Of a stretch of DNA of 64,000 bases, positions 51,846 through 60,755 are shown piece by piece. Under the pieces are notes generated by a model that was not told where the DNA came from, did not search any database, and saw only the letters and a list, made by a program, of their open reading frames with translations. The translations under genes were made by a program, and so were the position numbers. Position 1 is the stretch's first letter, and each line of letters begins with the position of its first letter. This DNA is from JAANXG01 sp034520625 (lineage in GTDB: Bacteria; Pseudomonadota; Gammaproteobacteria; Arenicellales; JAANXG01). The stretch spans positions 248,001 through 312,000 of the forward strand of contig JAXHNI010000004.1 of the NCBI GenBank assembly GCA_034520625.1. The letters run 5' to 3'.

Positions 51846-52816
51846 CCGTGCCCGCCGGCCACCCGTCAAGCATCGACCCCCATATCCTGGAGCAAGCCGC
51901 GGACTGGCTGGTGCGCCTGGAGGGCGGCGCCCTGAATGCCGAGGAGTGCCGGGAGCTGGAAGCGTGGCAAGCCCGCAGCCCGGAGCACCAACAGGCCTGG
52001 CTCGCGGTGCTCGATCTCAAGCAGCTCATTGGAACGGTGCCCGGCGCGCTCGGCCGAGCTGTCCTGGAAAGGCGCCGGGCGCCGCGGCGCGCGATGTTGA
52101 AATCGCTGGCCGGTCTCTTTGTGGCGGCGCCCGTTGGATGGATGGCGTACCGCTACCTGCCCTGGGAGGAGTGGAGCGCCGACTACCGCACCGCAACGGG
52201 CGAGCGCCGCGAGGTTGCCCTGCCCGATGGCAGCCGCCTGCTGCTCAACACCGCCAGTGCCGTGGATCAAGCCTTCAGCGCCGAAGCCCGCCGTCTGGTC
52301 CTGCACCAGGGCGAGATCCTGGTGGAGACGGCGCCTGATTCGACGCGGCCGTTCATCGTCCGCACCGAGCAGGGCGAGGTGCGCAGCTTGGGCACGCGGT
52401 TTAACGTGCGCGGCGACGGAGCCACGACAACGGGTGCAGCAGAAGTGGCCGTACTCGAGCACGGGGTCGCAATTCGCCCCGCTCACGGCGCCGGGGAGAC
52501 TGTCCTGAAAGCCGGCGAGCAGGTCACATTCACGGATAAGCAAGTGGGCTGGCCGACGGCCCTGACCCCCAACGCGACCGCCTGGACCCGGGGCCAGATC
52601 GTCGCCGACGGTTGGCGCCTGGAGGCATTGTGCGCCGAGCTGGCCCGCTACCGCCCCGGAATCCTGCGCTGCGATCCAGCCGTCGCGGACCTGCGCATCT
52701 CCGGCGTGTTCCAGATGGGCGATACCGACCGCGCGCTGCGCATCGTCGCGGAGACCCTTTCCGTGCGCATTTCGGCCTTCACCCCCTACTGGGTCAGCAT
52801 CGACCCGGAGAGCTGA
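51824..52816 (+). CDS. fecR: FecR-family anti-sigma regulator
   Basis: A 330-residue FecR protein. Cytoplasmic N-terminal DUF4880 (EQAADWLVRLEGGALNAEEC), one membrane helix (~residues 90-110, LKSLAGLFVAAPVGWMAY), FecR domain (TATGERREVALPDGSRLLLN ... SLGTRFNVRG) and a C-terminal segment that touches the receptor. The 22-nt overlap with fecI and the TonB receptor downstream complete the usual FecIRA module. Confidence 0.93.
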   Translation: MSSSDGLTVPAGHPSSIDPHILEQAADWLVRLEGGALNAEECRELEAWQARSPEHQQAWLAVLDLKQLIGTVPGALGRAVLERRRAPRRAMLKSLAGLFVAAPVGWMAYRYLPWEEWSADYRTATGERREVALPDGSRLLLNTASAVDQAFSAEARRLVLHQGEILVETAPDSTRPFIVRTEQGEVRSLGTRFNVRGDGATTTGAAEVAVLEHGVAIRPAHGAGETVLKAGEQVTFTDKQVGWPTALTPNATAWTRGQIVADGWRLEALCAELARYRPGILRCDPAVADLRISGVFQMGDTDRALRIVAETLSVRISAFTPYWVSIDPES

Positions 52817-53015
52817 CCGCGCTCTACAAACCGAGCGCCCGCGCTCCATTGCAAGCACCTCGCCCTCACCGATCACGCCTCGCCCGATATGACTGGGGCC
52901 CGCACTGCATGCCGGCGCCCGGCCCGGCGAATTTGTCCCCTTTTTCCGTTTCGTTCGGCAGATCCAATGAAAACGGCCAATACAACATCAATTCGATTCT
53001 TCAAGGGGGCCAATC

Positions 53016-55439
53016 ATGCCGACAAGCCGAGATTATCTGCCAAGCGACCGCGGCGGCCAGCACGCCGCTCGACCCCGGATCACCCGTGCGCTCCTGGTCG
53101 TAATCACCGCTGCATCGTTTCTACTGGGCTTGGCCAGCCTGGCCGGCGGCGCCTCTTACGCCCAGGACGCCGGCGCGCCGAGCCAGACTCGCAGCTATGA
53201 CATCCCCGCGGGCCCGCTGGGGCAGTCCCTCAACCGCTTCGCCAGCGAGAGCGGCATCACCCTGTCCTTCGACCCGGCGCTGGTCGAGGGCCGCACCGCG
53301 CCGGCGCTCGAGGGGAGTTATTCCGTCGAAGCAGGTTTGCGCACGTTGCTGGGCACGTCCGGACTGGCCGTGGTGGCGGGCAGCGGCGGTGGCTACCGGA
53401 TCCAGGGGGCCGCCGGGGTGGGGGCCGGCGACGGGTCGATGCGGCTGGGGCCGGTCCAGGTTACGGCGAGCCGCGTCCAGCGTTCGGTGTCCACGATTCC
53501 GGGCTCGGTCACCGTCCTCGATGAGGAGGAGCTGGACAAGCAGCGGCAAACCACGCGGGATATTCAGCGCATGCTGCAGCAATCCGTTCCCGGATTTCGG
53601 GGCGCGACGGGGACCAGGCAGGAAGGCTTTAATGCGCTACGCGGCCGCACCGCGCTGATCCTCCAGAACGGGGTGCCGCAAAGCGTGCAGCTACGTTCCT
53701 CGGGTACGGGCATCAATAATATTGACCCGCGCATGATCGAGCGGATCGAAGTGGCCCGGACCGCCAACGCCACCCTGGGCTTCGGCGGAGCGGGCGGTAC
53801 CATCAACCTGATCACCAGGCGTCCCGATTCTCCGGTGCCGCTGTATACGCTGGAGGTGGGCACCTCGTTCCAGCCTCACGCGCTTGAAGGCAGTGGCCTG
53901 ACAAAGGAAGGCTTCGCCAGTGTGGAAGGCAAGAAAGGCGACTTCGACTACCTCTTCAGCCTGTCGGGGCGCGATATCGGTGAATTGTTCGATGCTGATG
54001 GTGATCGAATTCCCGACGGCGGTACCGAGGCCAAGAGCGAGGAATACGGGGTGGCCACATCGCTGGGATGGCAGCTGGACCCACAGCGCTCATTGCGGCT
54101 CGACGCGTCTTACCGTCGAGTGCAGGAAGACGATAACCGGACCAAGGCGGCGAACGCCATCGGCGGCGAAAAGAAAGCGGAGGCCGTGCCCAATAACGAC
54201 GCCTTCTTGAATCCGTTTTTAGACCCGCTGCAGGCGTGGAACGCCAGCCTGACCTTCGACGATGCCGAGGTCGTCGGCAGCGCACTGAACATAAAGACCT
54301 TCTTTCAGCGCCAGGAGATCAACCAATTTTCCGACTTCACCGAGTTCGGCGCTTGCTGCGTACTCGACCGCGGCGAAGATACGCGTATCGATCGGCGCAT
54401 CGGCGCGCGCCTGAATATCGAGACGCCTTTGCCGAGGGGCATGTCGCTCGTCTGGGGTGGCGATCTTGTGCGAAATTTCAACTCCGAATTGATCGACTCC
54501 GAGGTCGCCGGCACCGATGTGAGCTCCCGGCCGGACATCACCCAGAACAACTTCGCGGGCTTTGCCCAGATTGACATTCCGCTGGGCGATTTCCTGCTGA
54601 CCGGCGGGGTGCGGCATGACCGATTCGATGTAGACTTCGACGACGTGCTCAAGAGCGACGGCTCGCAATTCGAAGGCGGCAGCATCGACGTCAACGAGAC
54701 CCTGTTCAACGCCGGGCTGGTGTATTTCCTGACCGACGAGTTGGACCTGTTTGCCGGATTCTCTCAGGGGCTCGATATCACGCAACCGGGTCGGGCTGCA
54801 TCGAGCGTCAACAGCGTGGATCAAATTCAACTGGAGCCGGCACCGACGGATTCCTTTGAAGTCGGCTCACGCTATTTCGGCGACCGCTGGGACGGCAGCA
54901 TCACGGCTTTCTACACCGATTCCGAGCTCAGCTCCCGGACCATCAACCCGGGCGGGGAACTGCAGTTGGCCATCCCCCTGCGCCAGCCCGAGCGTATCTG
55001 GGGCGTGGAATCGACGTTGAACGTAGCGCTCAACGAGCAATGGCATGTCGGTGGCACCGCCGCCTACCAGGAGGGTGAGAGAAAGGTTGACGGCGAGTGG
55101 CGTGACCTGCAAGGCACCTTCATCCATCCCTTCCGCCTGACGGGCTACGCTGATTACAACCCCTACGACTGGTTGTCCACGCGCCTGCAGTTCGAATACT
55201 CGCCCGGCAGCAATCGTTTCCCGGGCAGCACCACTTTCGGCGAAGGTGAAGTCAGTGATCTTTTTCTCGCAGACTTCATCGCCTCGGCGCAAACCGACTA
55301 CGGCGAGTTCCGGTTGGGTATCGAGAACCTCCTGAATAAACAATATGTTTCGCAGTTCGGTGAGGCAACAAATGTGGCGCCAAATTTCTTCGCCCAGCCG
55401 GGAATCACCGCCCGTCTGACCTATCGTCTTCAGTTCTGA
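53016..55439 (+). CDS. fecA: TonB-dependent siderophore receptor with signalling domain
   Basis: An 807-residue outer-membrane receptor. Order: signal/leader (~1-50), STN signalling domain (~65-130; YDIPAGPLGQSLNRFA), plug domain (QVTASRVQRSVSTIPGSV through GGAGGTINLITRRP, ~145-270), then a 22-strand barrel ending in F (LTYRLQF). STN means that it signals to FecR. A catecholate or hydroxamate siderophore is likely; the exact ligand is not known. FecA-like naming is by operon position. Confidence 0.92.
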   Translation: MPTSRDYLPSDRGGQHAARPRITRALLVVITAASFLLGLASLAGGASYAQDAGAPSQTRSYDIPAGPLGQSLNRFASESGITLSFDPALVEGRTAPALEGSYSVEAGLRTLLGTSGLAVVAGSGGGYRIQGAAGVGAGDGSMRLGPVQVTASRVQRSVSTIPGSVTVLDEEELDKQRQTTRDIQRMLQQSVPGFRGATGTRQEGFNALRGRTALILQNGVPQSVQLRSSGTGINNIDPRMIERIEVARTANATLGFGGAGGTINLITRRPDSPVPLYTLEVGTSFQPHALEGSGLTKEGFASVEGKKGDFDYLFSLSGRDIGELFDADGDRIPDGGTEAKSEEYGVATSLGWQLDPQRSLRLDASYRRVQEDDNRTKAANAIGGEKKAEAVPNNDAFLNPFLDPLQAWNASLTFDDAEVVGSALNIKTFFQRQEINQFSDFTEFGACCVLDRGEDTRIDRRIGARLNIETPLPRGMSLVWGGDLVRNFNSELIDSEVAGTDVSSRPDITQNNFAGFAQIDIPLGDFLLTGGVRHDRFDVDFDDVLKSDGSQFEGGSIDVNETLFNAGLVYFLTDELDLFAGFSQGLDITQPGRAASSVNSVDQIQLEPAPTDSFEVGSRYFGDRWDGSITAFYTDSELSSRTINPGGELQLAIPLRQPERIWGVESTLNVALNEQWHVGGTAAYQEGERKVDGEWRDLQGTFIHPFRLTGYADYNPYDWLSTRLQFEYSPGSNRFPGSTTFGEGEVSDLFLADFIASAQTDYGEFRLGIENLLNKQYVSQFGEATNVAPNFFAQPGITARLTYRLQF

Positions 55440-55452
55440 GGGTCCGCTGCAG

Positions 55453-56832
55453 TTGACCAATCGCAGTTGGTTTCGCCTACACAGTTTCACCGGCGTCATC
55501 ACGGGCCTTATGCTGTTCGTGATCTGCTGGAGCGGGACTTTCGCGGTTCTTTCCAACGAACTCGACTGGCTGGTTACGCCCGAGGCGCGGACCGAGCCTG
55601 GCCAGGGACGAGCAAGCTGGGGCGCAATCAAGGCGCACGTGGAACAGGCCTACCCGAAAGCAGAGATCACGCTGCTGAGCACGCCCCTTTACACCCGATC
55701 GGCCGCGCAGGTGCTCATCAACCTGCCGGCGCAGGAATCGGTGTGGGTCTATGTCAACCCTTACACGGCAGAGGTTCAGGGGCACCACAGCTACTTCAAT
55801 ATCCAACGTTTTTTCCGCAGCTTTCACTATGCCCTGTTTCTGCCGAAGGTCGGGCTGTATGTGGTGACGGCGTTCTCGATCACCATGCTTGCCTCGCTGG
55901 TCGCCGCGTTGTTGTTCTACAAGCGCTGGTGGACGCGGTTCTTTCGCTTCAAGCGCGGCGGTGGCCGGGTGTTCTGGAGCGAACTTCACAAGACCTCCGG
56001 GCTATGGTCGATTTGGTTTGTGCTGCTGATGGGCCTGACCGGTGTGTGGTATCTCTACGAGGCGGCGCAGCCTGGTCCCGTTAATTACGTTGATGGCGCG
56101 ATTCAAGCCCCGGCTCCGTCCTCCGACACGACTCTGCCAGCGCTGCCGCTGGATGATGTGATCGCGGAGGCTAAAGTCGCCTGGCCTGACTTCGAGATCG
56201 GCAGCATCGGCTATGGGTGGTATTCGCCGGGTGCGGACACGGTGTACCTGGAGGGCCAGGCTGAATTTCCGCTGGTGCGAGACCGCGCCAACCAGATGCA
56301 CCTGGACCCGCGCACCGGCGAGGTGCTGTGGCAAAACAGCGCCGGGGACTTACCCCTCTACTGGCTTTGGTCGAACATGGCCGATCCGCTGCACTTCGGC
56401 GACTTTGCCGGACTCTGGAGCAAGGGCATCTGGTTTATATTCGGCTTGCTACTGTCGGGGCTGGTCTTAACCGGCACTTGGCTGCACGCCCAACGCCTGG
56501 CCCGTGAGGCCGGCGGGCGGAGCCGCCACCGCTGGCCGGGCACGGGCGCGGCGATTACCGTGTCGCTGCTCGTGCTGGCCGCCTCGGTGCCCTTTGGTTT
56601 CCAGGAGGCGCGGGACTACTACGGCCCCACGGTCGATGGCGTGAAGCAGCTACCGGCCCTGGCGCCGGGTGTCAAGGCCGTCATCATTGGCTGGGTGAGC
56701 GTGACACTGGCCATTATCGCCGGCTGGATATGGATGCTGTGGAAAGTTCCAGCCCGGCGTTCAGAGAAGCCGCGTGTGCCTGTTAAGCCTTCAGCCGGCG
56801 ACGTGCCGGCGCGCTCTGAAGCAAGCTGGTGA
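55453..56832 (+). CDS. PepSY-associated membrane protein (PiuB-like)
   Basis: A 459-residue inner-membrane protein starting TTG, 13 nt after the receptor gene. FRLHSFTGVITGLMLFVICW is the first helix, then a PepSY domain (~residues 60-115), two middle helices, ELHKTSGLWSIWFVLLMGLT with conserved His, a second PepSY, and helices near 335-440. Such proteins reduce ferric siderophores in the periplasm/inner membrane via heme-binding His. It overlaps the small downstream frame (GTGATAATCATG). Confidence 0.9.
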   Translation: MTNRSWFRLHSFTGVITGLMLFVICWSGTFAVLSNELDWLVTPEARTEPGQGRASWGAIKAHVEQAYPKAEITLLSTPLYTRSAAQVLINLPAQESVWVYVNPYTAEVQGHHSYFNIQRFFRSFHYALFLPKVGLYVVTAFSITMLASLVAALLFYKRWWTRFFRFKRGGGRVFWSELHKTSGLWSIWFVLLMGLTGVWYLYEAAQPGPVNYVDGAIQAPAPSSDTTLPALPLDDVIAEAKVAWPDFEIGSIGYGWYSPGADTVYLEGQAEFPLVRDRANQMHLDPRTGEVLWQNSAGDLPLYWLWSNMADPLHFGDFAGLWSKGIWFIFGLLLSGLVLTGTWLHAQRLAREAGGRSRHRWPGTGAAITVSLLVLAASVPFGFQEARDYYGPTVDGVKQLPALAPGVKAVIIGWVSVTLAIIAGWIWMLWKVPARRSEKPRVPVKPSAGDVPARSEASW

Positions 56833-56837
56833 TAATC

Positions 56838-57077
56838 ATGGAAAGCATTATCGCCGGCCTGCACTTTATCCAGTTCGAGCACTGGCCCCTGCGTTTGCTC
56901 TACTTCGTGCTGATCGCCACCGGCTACATCTACTGGCTGGAGACCCGGCGCAAACGCCACGTCAGGCTGGGACTGCTGGGTGTGCGCATCGTCGAGGGGC
57001 CGACCGTCGGCTCGGGCAGCTCAAATAGTATCGGAAGAGGTGCAGGCCAAGGCCAGGGCCACTATGAAGTGGTGTGA
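56838..57077 (+). pseudogene. Truncated small iron-uptake membrane protein
   Basis: About 79 residues from MESIIAGLHFIQFEHWPLRL. The segment YIYWLETRRKRHVRLGLLG and VRIVEGPTVGSGS matches the C-terminal part of PepSY-TM proteins, in which two more helices normally follow. Here the family sequence breaks after GSGS (~57014), and noncoding-looking residues follow to the stop. It is probably the broken second half of the preceding gene or a separate small gene cut by a deletion. Confidence 0.55.
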
Positions 57078-57201
57078 GTATGCCAGCAAACACGAGGCGG
57101 TACATGGCGGAAAGCCGTGGAAGTATCTGTTGTTCCCACATGATGCGATCACGGCCACGACGATACTGCAGGGTCTGGAAGCAGAATACACAGTGAGCTA
57201 A
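57025..57201 (+). pseudogene. C-terminal fragment of a type III restriction endonuclease/DEAD helicase
   Basis: One frame reads EEVQAKARATMKWCEYASKH and later GGKPWKYLLFPHDAIT, ending QGLEAEYTVS. That pattern is the extreme C-terminus of Res subunits of type III restriction enzymes. No other part of the gene lies upstream, where a truncated PepSY-TM gene abuts directly; a deletion joined the two. Confidence 0.6.
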
Positions 57202-57340
57202 CACAGGGGGCTACAGTGGCTAGGGGCATCTCCTGCGATACGAACTCGGTCGAGACAGCGCAACGCATGATGAATTTGGGCTGCAGCTTCCTGCGCGCGG
57301 CTTTCGCGTTCCAGGGCAGCAGTGCGGCGACGGCCGTACG

Positions 57341-57700
57341 GGTATTGTCCAGACATCGATCGAGCAGGTGATCGTCGCCAACCCAGACACCATCATTACC
57401 TGGGACCGCAACTTCTACGACGCGGTATGGAGCGACGCGTTCTGGGAGAGCATCACCGCGGTGCGGGAGGGACGGGTTTATCTCAGCCCGACGGCGCCGT
57501 TCGGGTGGATCGACCGCCCGCCGTGCATCAATCGCATTATCGGCCTGAAGTGGCTGGCCTCAGAGTTTTATCCGGACCGTATCCGGATCGACCTCCGGCA
57601 AACCACGCGCGAATTCTACGAGCTCTTCTACCACTTGGAGCTTTCGGACGACCGGCTGGATGCCCTCATCCGATGGTCGCAGGGTTGTGCACCGGAATGA
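57341..57700 (+). pseudogene. C-terminal fragment of an iron-siderophore ABC binding protein
   Basis: The frame reads SIEQVIVANPDTIITWDRNF, REGRVYLSPTAPFGWIDRPP and TTREFYELFYHLELSDDRLD, typical of the C-terminal lobe of BtuF/FecB-type periplasmic binding proteins. The N-terminal lobe and signal are missing. It sits in an iron-uptake locus, consistent with partial deletion of a former siderophore ABC gene. Confidence 0.7.
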
Positions 57701-57702
57701 AC
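57671..57702. repeat. 32-bp direct repeat, left copy
   Basis: CGATGGTCGC...GTGCACCGGAATGAAC matches 59175-59206 at 29 of 32 bases. It covers the last codons of the binding-protein fragment (RWSQGCAPE) and the stop. Confidence 0.8.
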
Positions 57703-57712
57703 CAGACCCCCA

Positions 57713-57741
57713 ATATACCCCGCCAAGTATTGCACCATTCT
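57713..57741 (+). repeat. Partial terminal repeat of the dispersed element
   Basis: TATACCCCGCCAAGTATTGC, then ACCATTCTG, resembles the end at 5493-5525. It is followed by GCTCCGGTTTGACGGTCTGC, similar to the outer arm of copy A, and then by unrelated sequence. A decayed left half of an element. The rest of the stretch to 58267 (about 530 nt) shows no gene that I can support. Confidence 0.5.
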
Positions 57742-58267
57742 GCGACCTGCGGATGGTGCTCCGGTTTGACGGTCTGCACGATCGGGGAGGCTGCTCCCTC
57801 GTCCTCCGACCGGGCAAGGGCTCGAATTTCCGGACTGATCATGCGCGGCAACGCGCTCGCGGAGTGCGGAACGCCCCCGAGCTCTTCATCAATACCGACC
57901 TCTTCCTCCAAATCCTTATCACTCTATCCGTTCGCGGAAACATTTTTGCCCTGATGACCGGGAACCGTCGTGCCGGAGTCGACGGTTCAGCGGAAACGTG
58001 TATTCCCGAGTGGCACGGCGAGGCGAACACCGGGGACATTCGAGGTGGGATTGTAAGGCATATGCAGTTAAGACCATATTTTGGCGTGGCAGAGCAGACT
58101 GTGCCAGCGCACCATCCCACTGGGCTGGACTATCGGTGAGGCCACCACCGGGGAAGGTGCAAGTCGACTATTAACGTTTGACGTTGTTCATGAGCCGAAG
58201 ATTTTGTCCCGCCAGCACGCGTAGCCGGAATCGGGCGGCGTCCGGAGTGCCGGCCGTGCTGGCTCGC

Positions 58268-58714
58268 TCACTCCTGGATGAGACCCGGTGCTGCATCGGG
58301 CTCGGCAAACGGATTAATCACCATCACTTCGCCGTAGCGCTGGCCGTGGTTGAGGTCCTCGCTGTAGACGGTCTCGACACCGCACTTCGCTGCGGCAGCC
58401 AGGATGGCGCCGTCCCAGTAAGACGTACGGTATCGTTCGCTGACCTCGGCTGCGATCTTGACCAGGGCGGCGTCGATCTCGACGCAGGGGAACGTCTCCA
58501 ACTGTTCGATCCAGGCCAGCGCTTCATCGGGTCCGAGCGGTACCGACAGCTTTCGCGTGACGGTCACGTAGAACTCCTGCAACACTTGCGCCGACAGCGC
58601 GAAGTCGCGCGACTCGATGAGGGCCAGAGCCCGATAGCGCTTGTCGGCCACTTCGGGGTCGGAGGCAACCGCGTAGACCAGGACGTTGGTGTCCAGGAAA
58701 CAGTCAGCGTTCAT
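58268..58714 (-). CDS. vapC: VapC-type PIN-domain toxin
   Basis: A 148-residue PIN protein. The acidic active-site residues lie in FLDTNVLVYA, VLQEFYVTV, SYWDGAILAAA and VYSEDLNHGQ. VapC toxins cleave tRNA or rRNA in free form. Its start overlaps the antitoxin gene by 11 nt, as in typical TA operons. The pair is bracketed by a 32-bp direct repeat. Confidence 0.92.
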   Translation of the reverse strand: MNADCFLDTNVLVYAVASDPEVADKRYRALALIESRDFALSAQVLQEFYVTVTRKLSVPLGPDEALAWIEQLETFPCVEIDAALVKIAAEVSERYRTSYWDGAILAAAAKCGVETVYSEDLNHGQRYGEVMVINPFAEPDAAPGLIQE

Positions 58715-58934
58715 GCAGCGCGTCGCGATCGAAGCGAACCGAGTCCAGGCGCGCTTGCGACTGCTCGCTCAGTTCCCGGATTCGCTTGCGCGCCTGCGAG
58801 GCGCGATCGGCATGTCGGGCCGTGCGGGTGAGATAGTCGCGCACCAGGGCGTTGACCGAGGTTTTTCGTTCGGCGGCATAGCGCCGGACTTCGGCGAGTA
58901 CTTCTTCGTCGATGCTGAGGGTGATATTCTTCAT
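58704..58934 (-). CDS. vapB: VapB-type ribbon-helix-helix antitoxin
   Basis: A 76-residue protein from MKNITLSIDEEVLAEVRRYA with ERKTSVNALVRDYL, a ribbon-helix-helix DNA-binding start. The C-terminal half is charged (ARKRIRELSEQSQARLD) and would wrap the toxin. An upstream ATG adding 12 residues is less RHH-like. First gene of the TA pair. Confidence 0.88.
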   Translation of the reverse strand: MKNITLSIDEEVLAEVRRYAAERKTSVNALVRDYLTRTARHADRASQARKRIRELSEQSQARLDSVRFDRDALHER

Positions 58935-59240
58935 GGCGCACAGTATATGTGTAACTGTGTGCCGGATCAATCGTCGTGTGCGGGGAGCGCAGGCCGATCA
59001 GGCCCAGCAGTGGTGCCAGCCCCCAGACTGCATGGCGCTCCCACATGTGGCCGAAATAGCCCGGCGGCAATCGCGCGGACCAGGAAGATCCGGCTGGCTG
59101 CCCTGCAATCGGACGGGCCCGACAACGCGAAGCCCATCGTGCCCGCGATGAATTCGAGCTGGACGCCCAACATTCGATGGTCGCGGGGCCGTGCACCGGA
59201 ATGAACGCAACCGGCGCAAGCTGCCGGCGACGCCAAATCC
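58935..59240. other. Degraded region ahead of the MFS gene end
   Basis: No intact gene. 59000-59206 carries a readable but unassigned frame ending in SRGRAPE and stop, which reproduces the last codons of the binding-protein fragment at 57671-57702. Confidence 0.5.
59175..59206. repeat. 32-bp direct repeat, right copy
   Basis: 29 of 32 bases identical to 57671-57702; the 1.5 kb between contains the element relic and vapBC. Suggests duplication or insertion of this segment. Confidence 0.8.
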
Positions 59241-60578
59241 TTAATCGCTCTGAACCTCCGGCAACCGCAGGCAGATCACGGTACCCGCCAGGGCCATCAG
59301 GGCCAGCGCGAAAACGGCGAACGGGACGGATATGGCGGCAAGCCCCGCGCTCAGCAGTCCCGCCACCAGCAGGGCGACGCCGATCACCGTGTTGCTGACG
59401 GCGACGTAGTCGGTGCGCTTGTTGCCGCCGGCCATGTCAACGAGGTAGGTCTTGCGGCCGACGCGCATGCCGCTGTGGCAGACGGTGAGCAGGAGATACA
59501 GGCCGGTATAGAACCACATGGTGTCCGCCAGCCCGGCGTCCAGCCATTCGCTGGCCGCCACGACCATGCCAATGACTCCGGCGGCCGCGCCGGCGGTGAT
59601 CATGACCCGCCGGCTGGAACGGTCTGCCTGCACACCCCATACCGTGGCGCTGACGCTGTCGCCGACGCCGCTGACCAGGACGAAGATGCCCAGCATCGTG
59701 AGGCCGCCGTCCGGCATGCGCTGCTGGGTCAACAGGACAATGAAGGGGCTGGTCAGGGCGGTGGCGATGAACAGGGTGCGGACCAGGACGAAGCGCCTGA
59801 ACACGGCATCCGTGCGCAGCAGGGCGAGCTGCTCCACGGCGGTCTCCCAGGCGTTGCCGCCGCCGCCGGTTTCGCCGGGTGCTTCGTCGATGCTGGCGTA
59901 TACCGCGGCGCTGATGAACCAGATTACGCCCGCCGCGAGGAGAATCAGGCCGAGGGCGCGCAGACTGGAGTCGTCCTGCAGTACGCTGAGCAACGCCCCG
60001 AGGCCGATCACCAGGAGGCCGGATACCGTCGAGGACAGGCCGTTGAGGCGGCCCCGGCGGGTCTTGGGAACGGTCTTGCCGGTGACGTCCTTGGCGGCCA
60101 CCGAGCAGATGCCGCGGAACAGGGAGAACGCCGCCAGCAGGCCGAGGAGTGCCAGTCCGGCGGCCCAGCCTTTAAGGCTGAAGACCACGACGGCCAGACC
60201 TGCCACGCACAGCCCCTGCCCCAGGGCACCGGCCACCCAGCTCCACTTGCGGAGGGCGAGACGGCGAATTCGTTGGGCGATGACGAGCTGGGGCAGCAGG
60301 GACCCGGACTCGCGGATGGGCACCAGCAGGGAGAGCACGAACTCGGGTGCCTGCAGCAGCGGCACCAGCCAGGCGAGGACGGTCTTGGGGTTGACGATGG
60401 CGTCGCCCAGGCGGGTCAGGACGTTGGCGCCGAGCTGCCGGAAGAAGTTTTCGGGAACGACCCGGCAGGCTTCGTCGGGAATATCCTTGCAGACGCGGGC
60501 ATCCTCCTCGTTGGCCAGGTAGCCGTAGGCGCGATCGAGGATTTCGCGGCGGTCGGTGACTGTGTCCTGTGTGATCAT
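59241..60578 (-). CDS. MFS transporter
   Basis: A 445-residue membrane protein from MITQDTVTDRREILDRAYG. Twelve hydrophobic segments; the first membrane helices follow an N-terminal cytoplasmic stretch (residues 1-45). RRGRLNGLSSTVSGLLVIGLG and ADRSSRRVMITAGAAAGVIG are the charged loops between helices in MFS proteins. Longer upstream frames carry DNA repeats (TGATCC-type) in translation. Substrate unknown. Confidence 0.85.
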   Translation of the reverse strand: MITQDTVTDRREILDRAYGYLANEEDARVCKDIPDEACRVVPENFFRQLGANVLTRLGDAIVNPKTVLAWLVPLLQAPEFVLSLLVPIRESGSLLPQLVIAQRIRRLALRKWSWVAGALGQGLCVAGLAVVVFSLKGWAAGLALLGLLAAFSLFRGICSVAAKDVTGKTVPKTRRGRLNGLSSTVSGLLVIGLGALLSVLQDDSSLRALGLILLAAGVIWFISAAVYASIDEAPGETGGGGNAWETAVEQLALLRTDAVFRRFVLVRTLFIATALTSPFIVLLTQQRMPDGGLTMLGIFVLVSGVGDSVSATVWGVQADRSSRRVMITAGAAAGVIGMVVAASEWLDAGLADTMWFYTGLYLLLTVCHSGMRVGRKTYLVDMAGGNKRTDYVAVSNTVIGVALLVAGLLSAGLAAISVPFAVFALALMALAGTVICLRLPEVQSD

Positions 60579-60755
60579 GAACGTGTCGATCCGGAATGAC
60601 TCGCGTGGAATGTGGGGGCAGCTTCTGTGGTACGTGATCCTTGATGTGTGATCCGTGATTCGTGACAGCTGGCCCCGATTGTAGCAACGATGCCCATACA
60701 CCCGGGTGATACAATGTTATCGATTCACAATCTTGAGCTTGAGGGGTAGCCAATC

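Noticed and set aside
57660..58139. Open frame after the binding-protein fragment
   Set aside because: It spans the direct repeat and a partial element end; composition and lack of homology-like motifs suggest noncoding.
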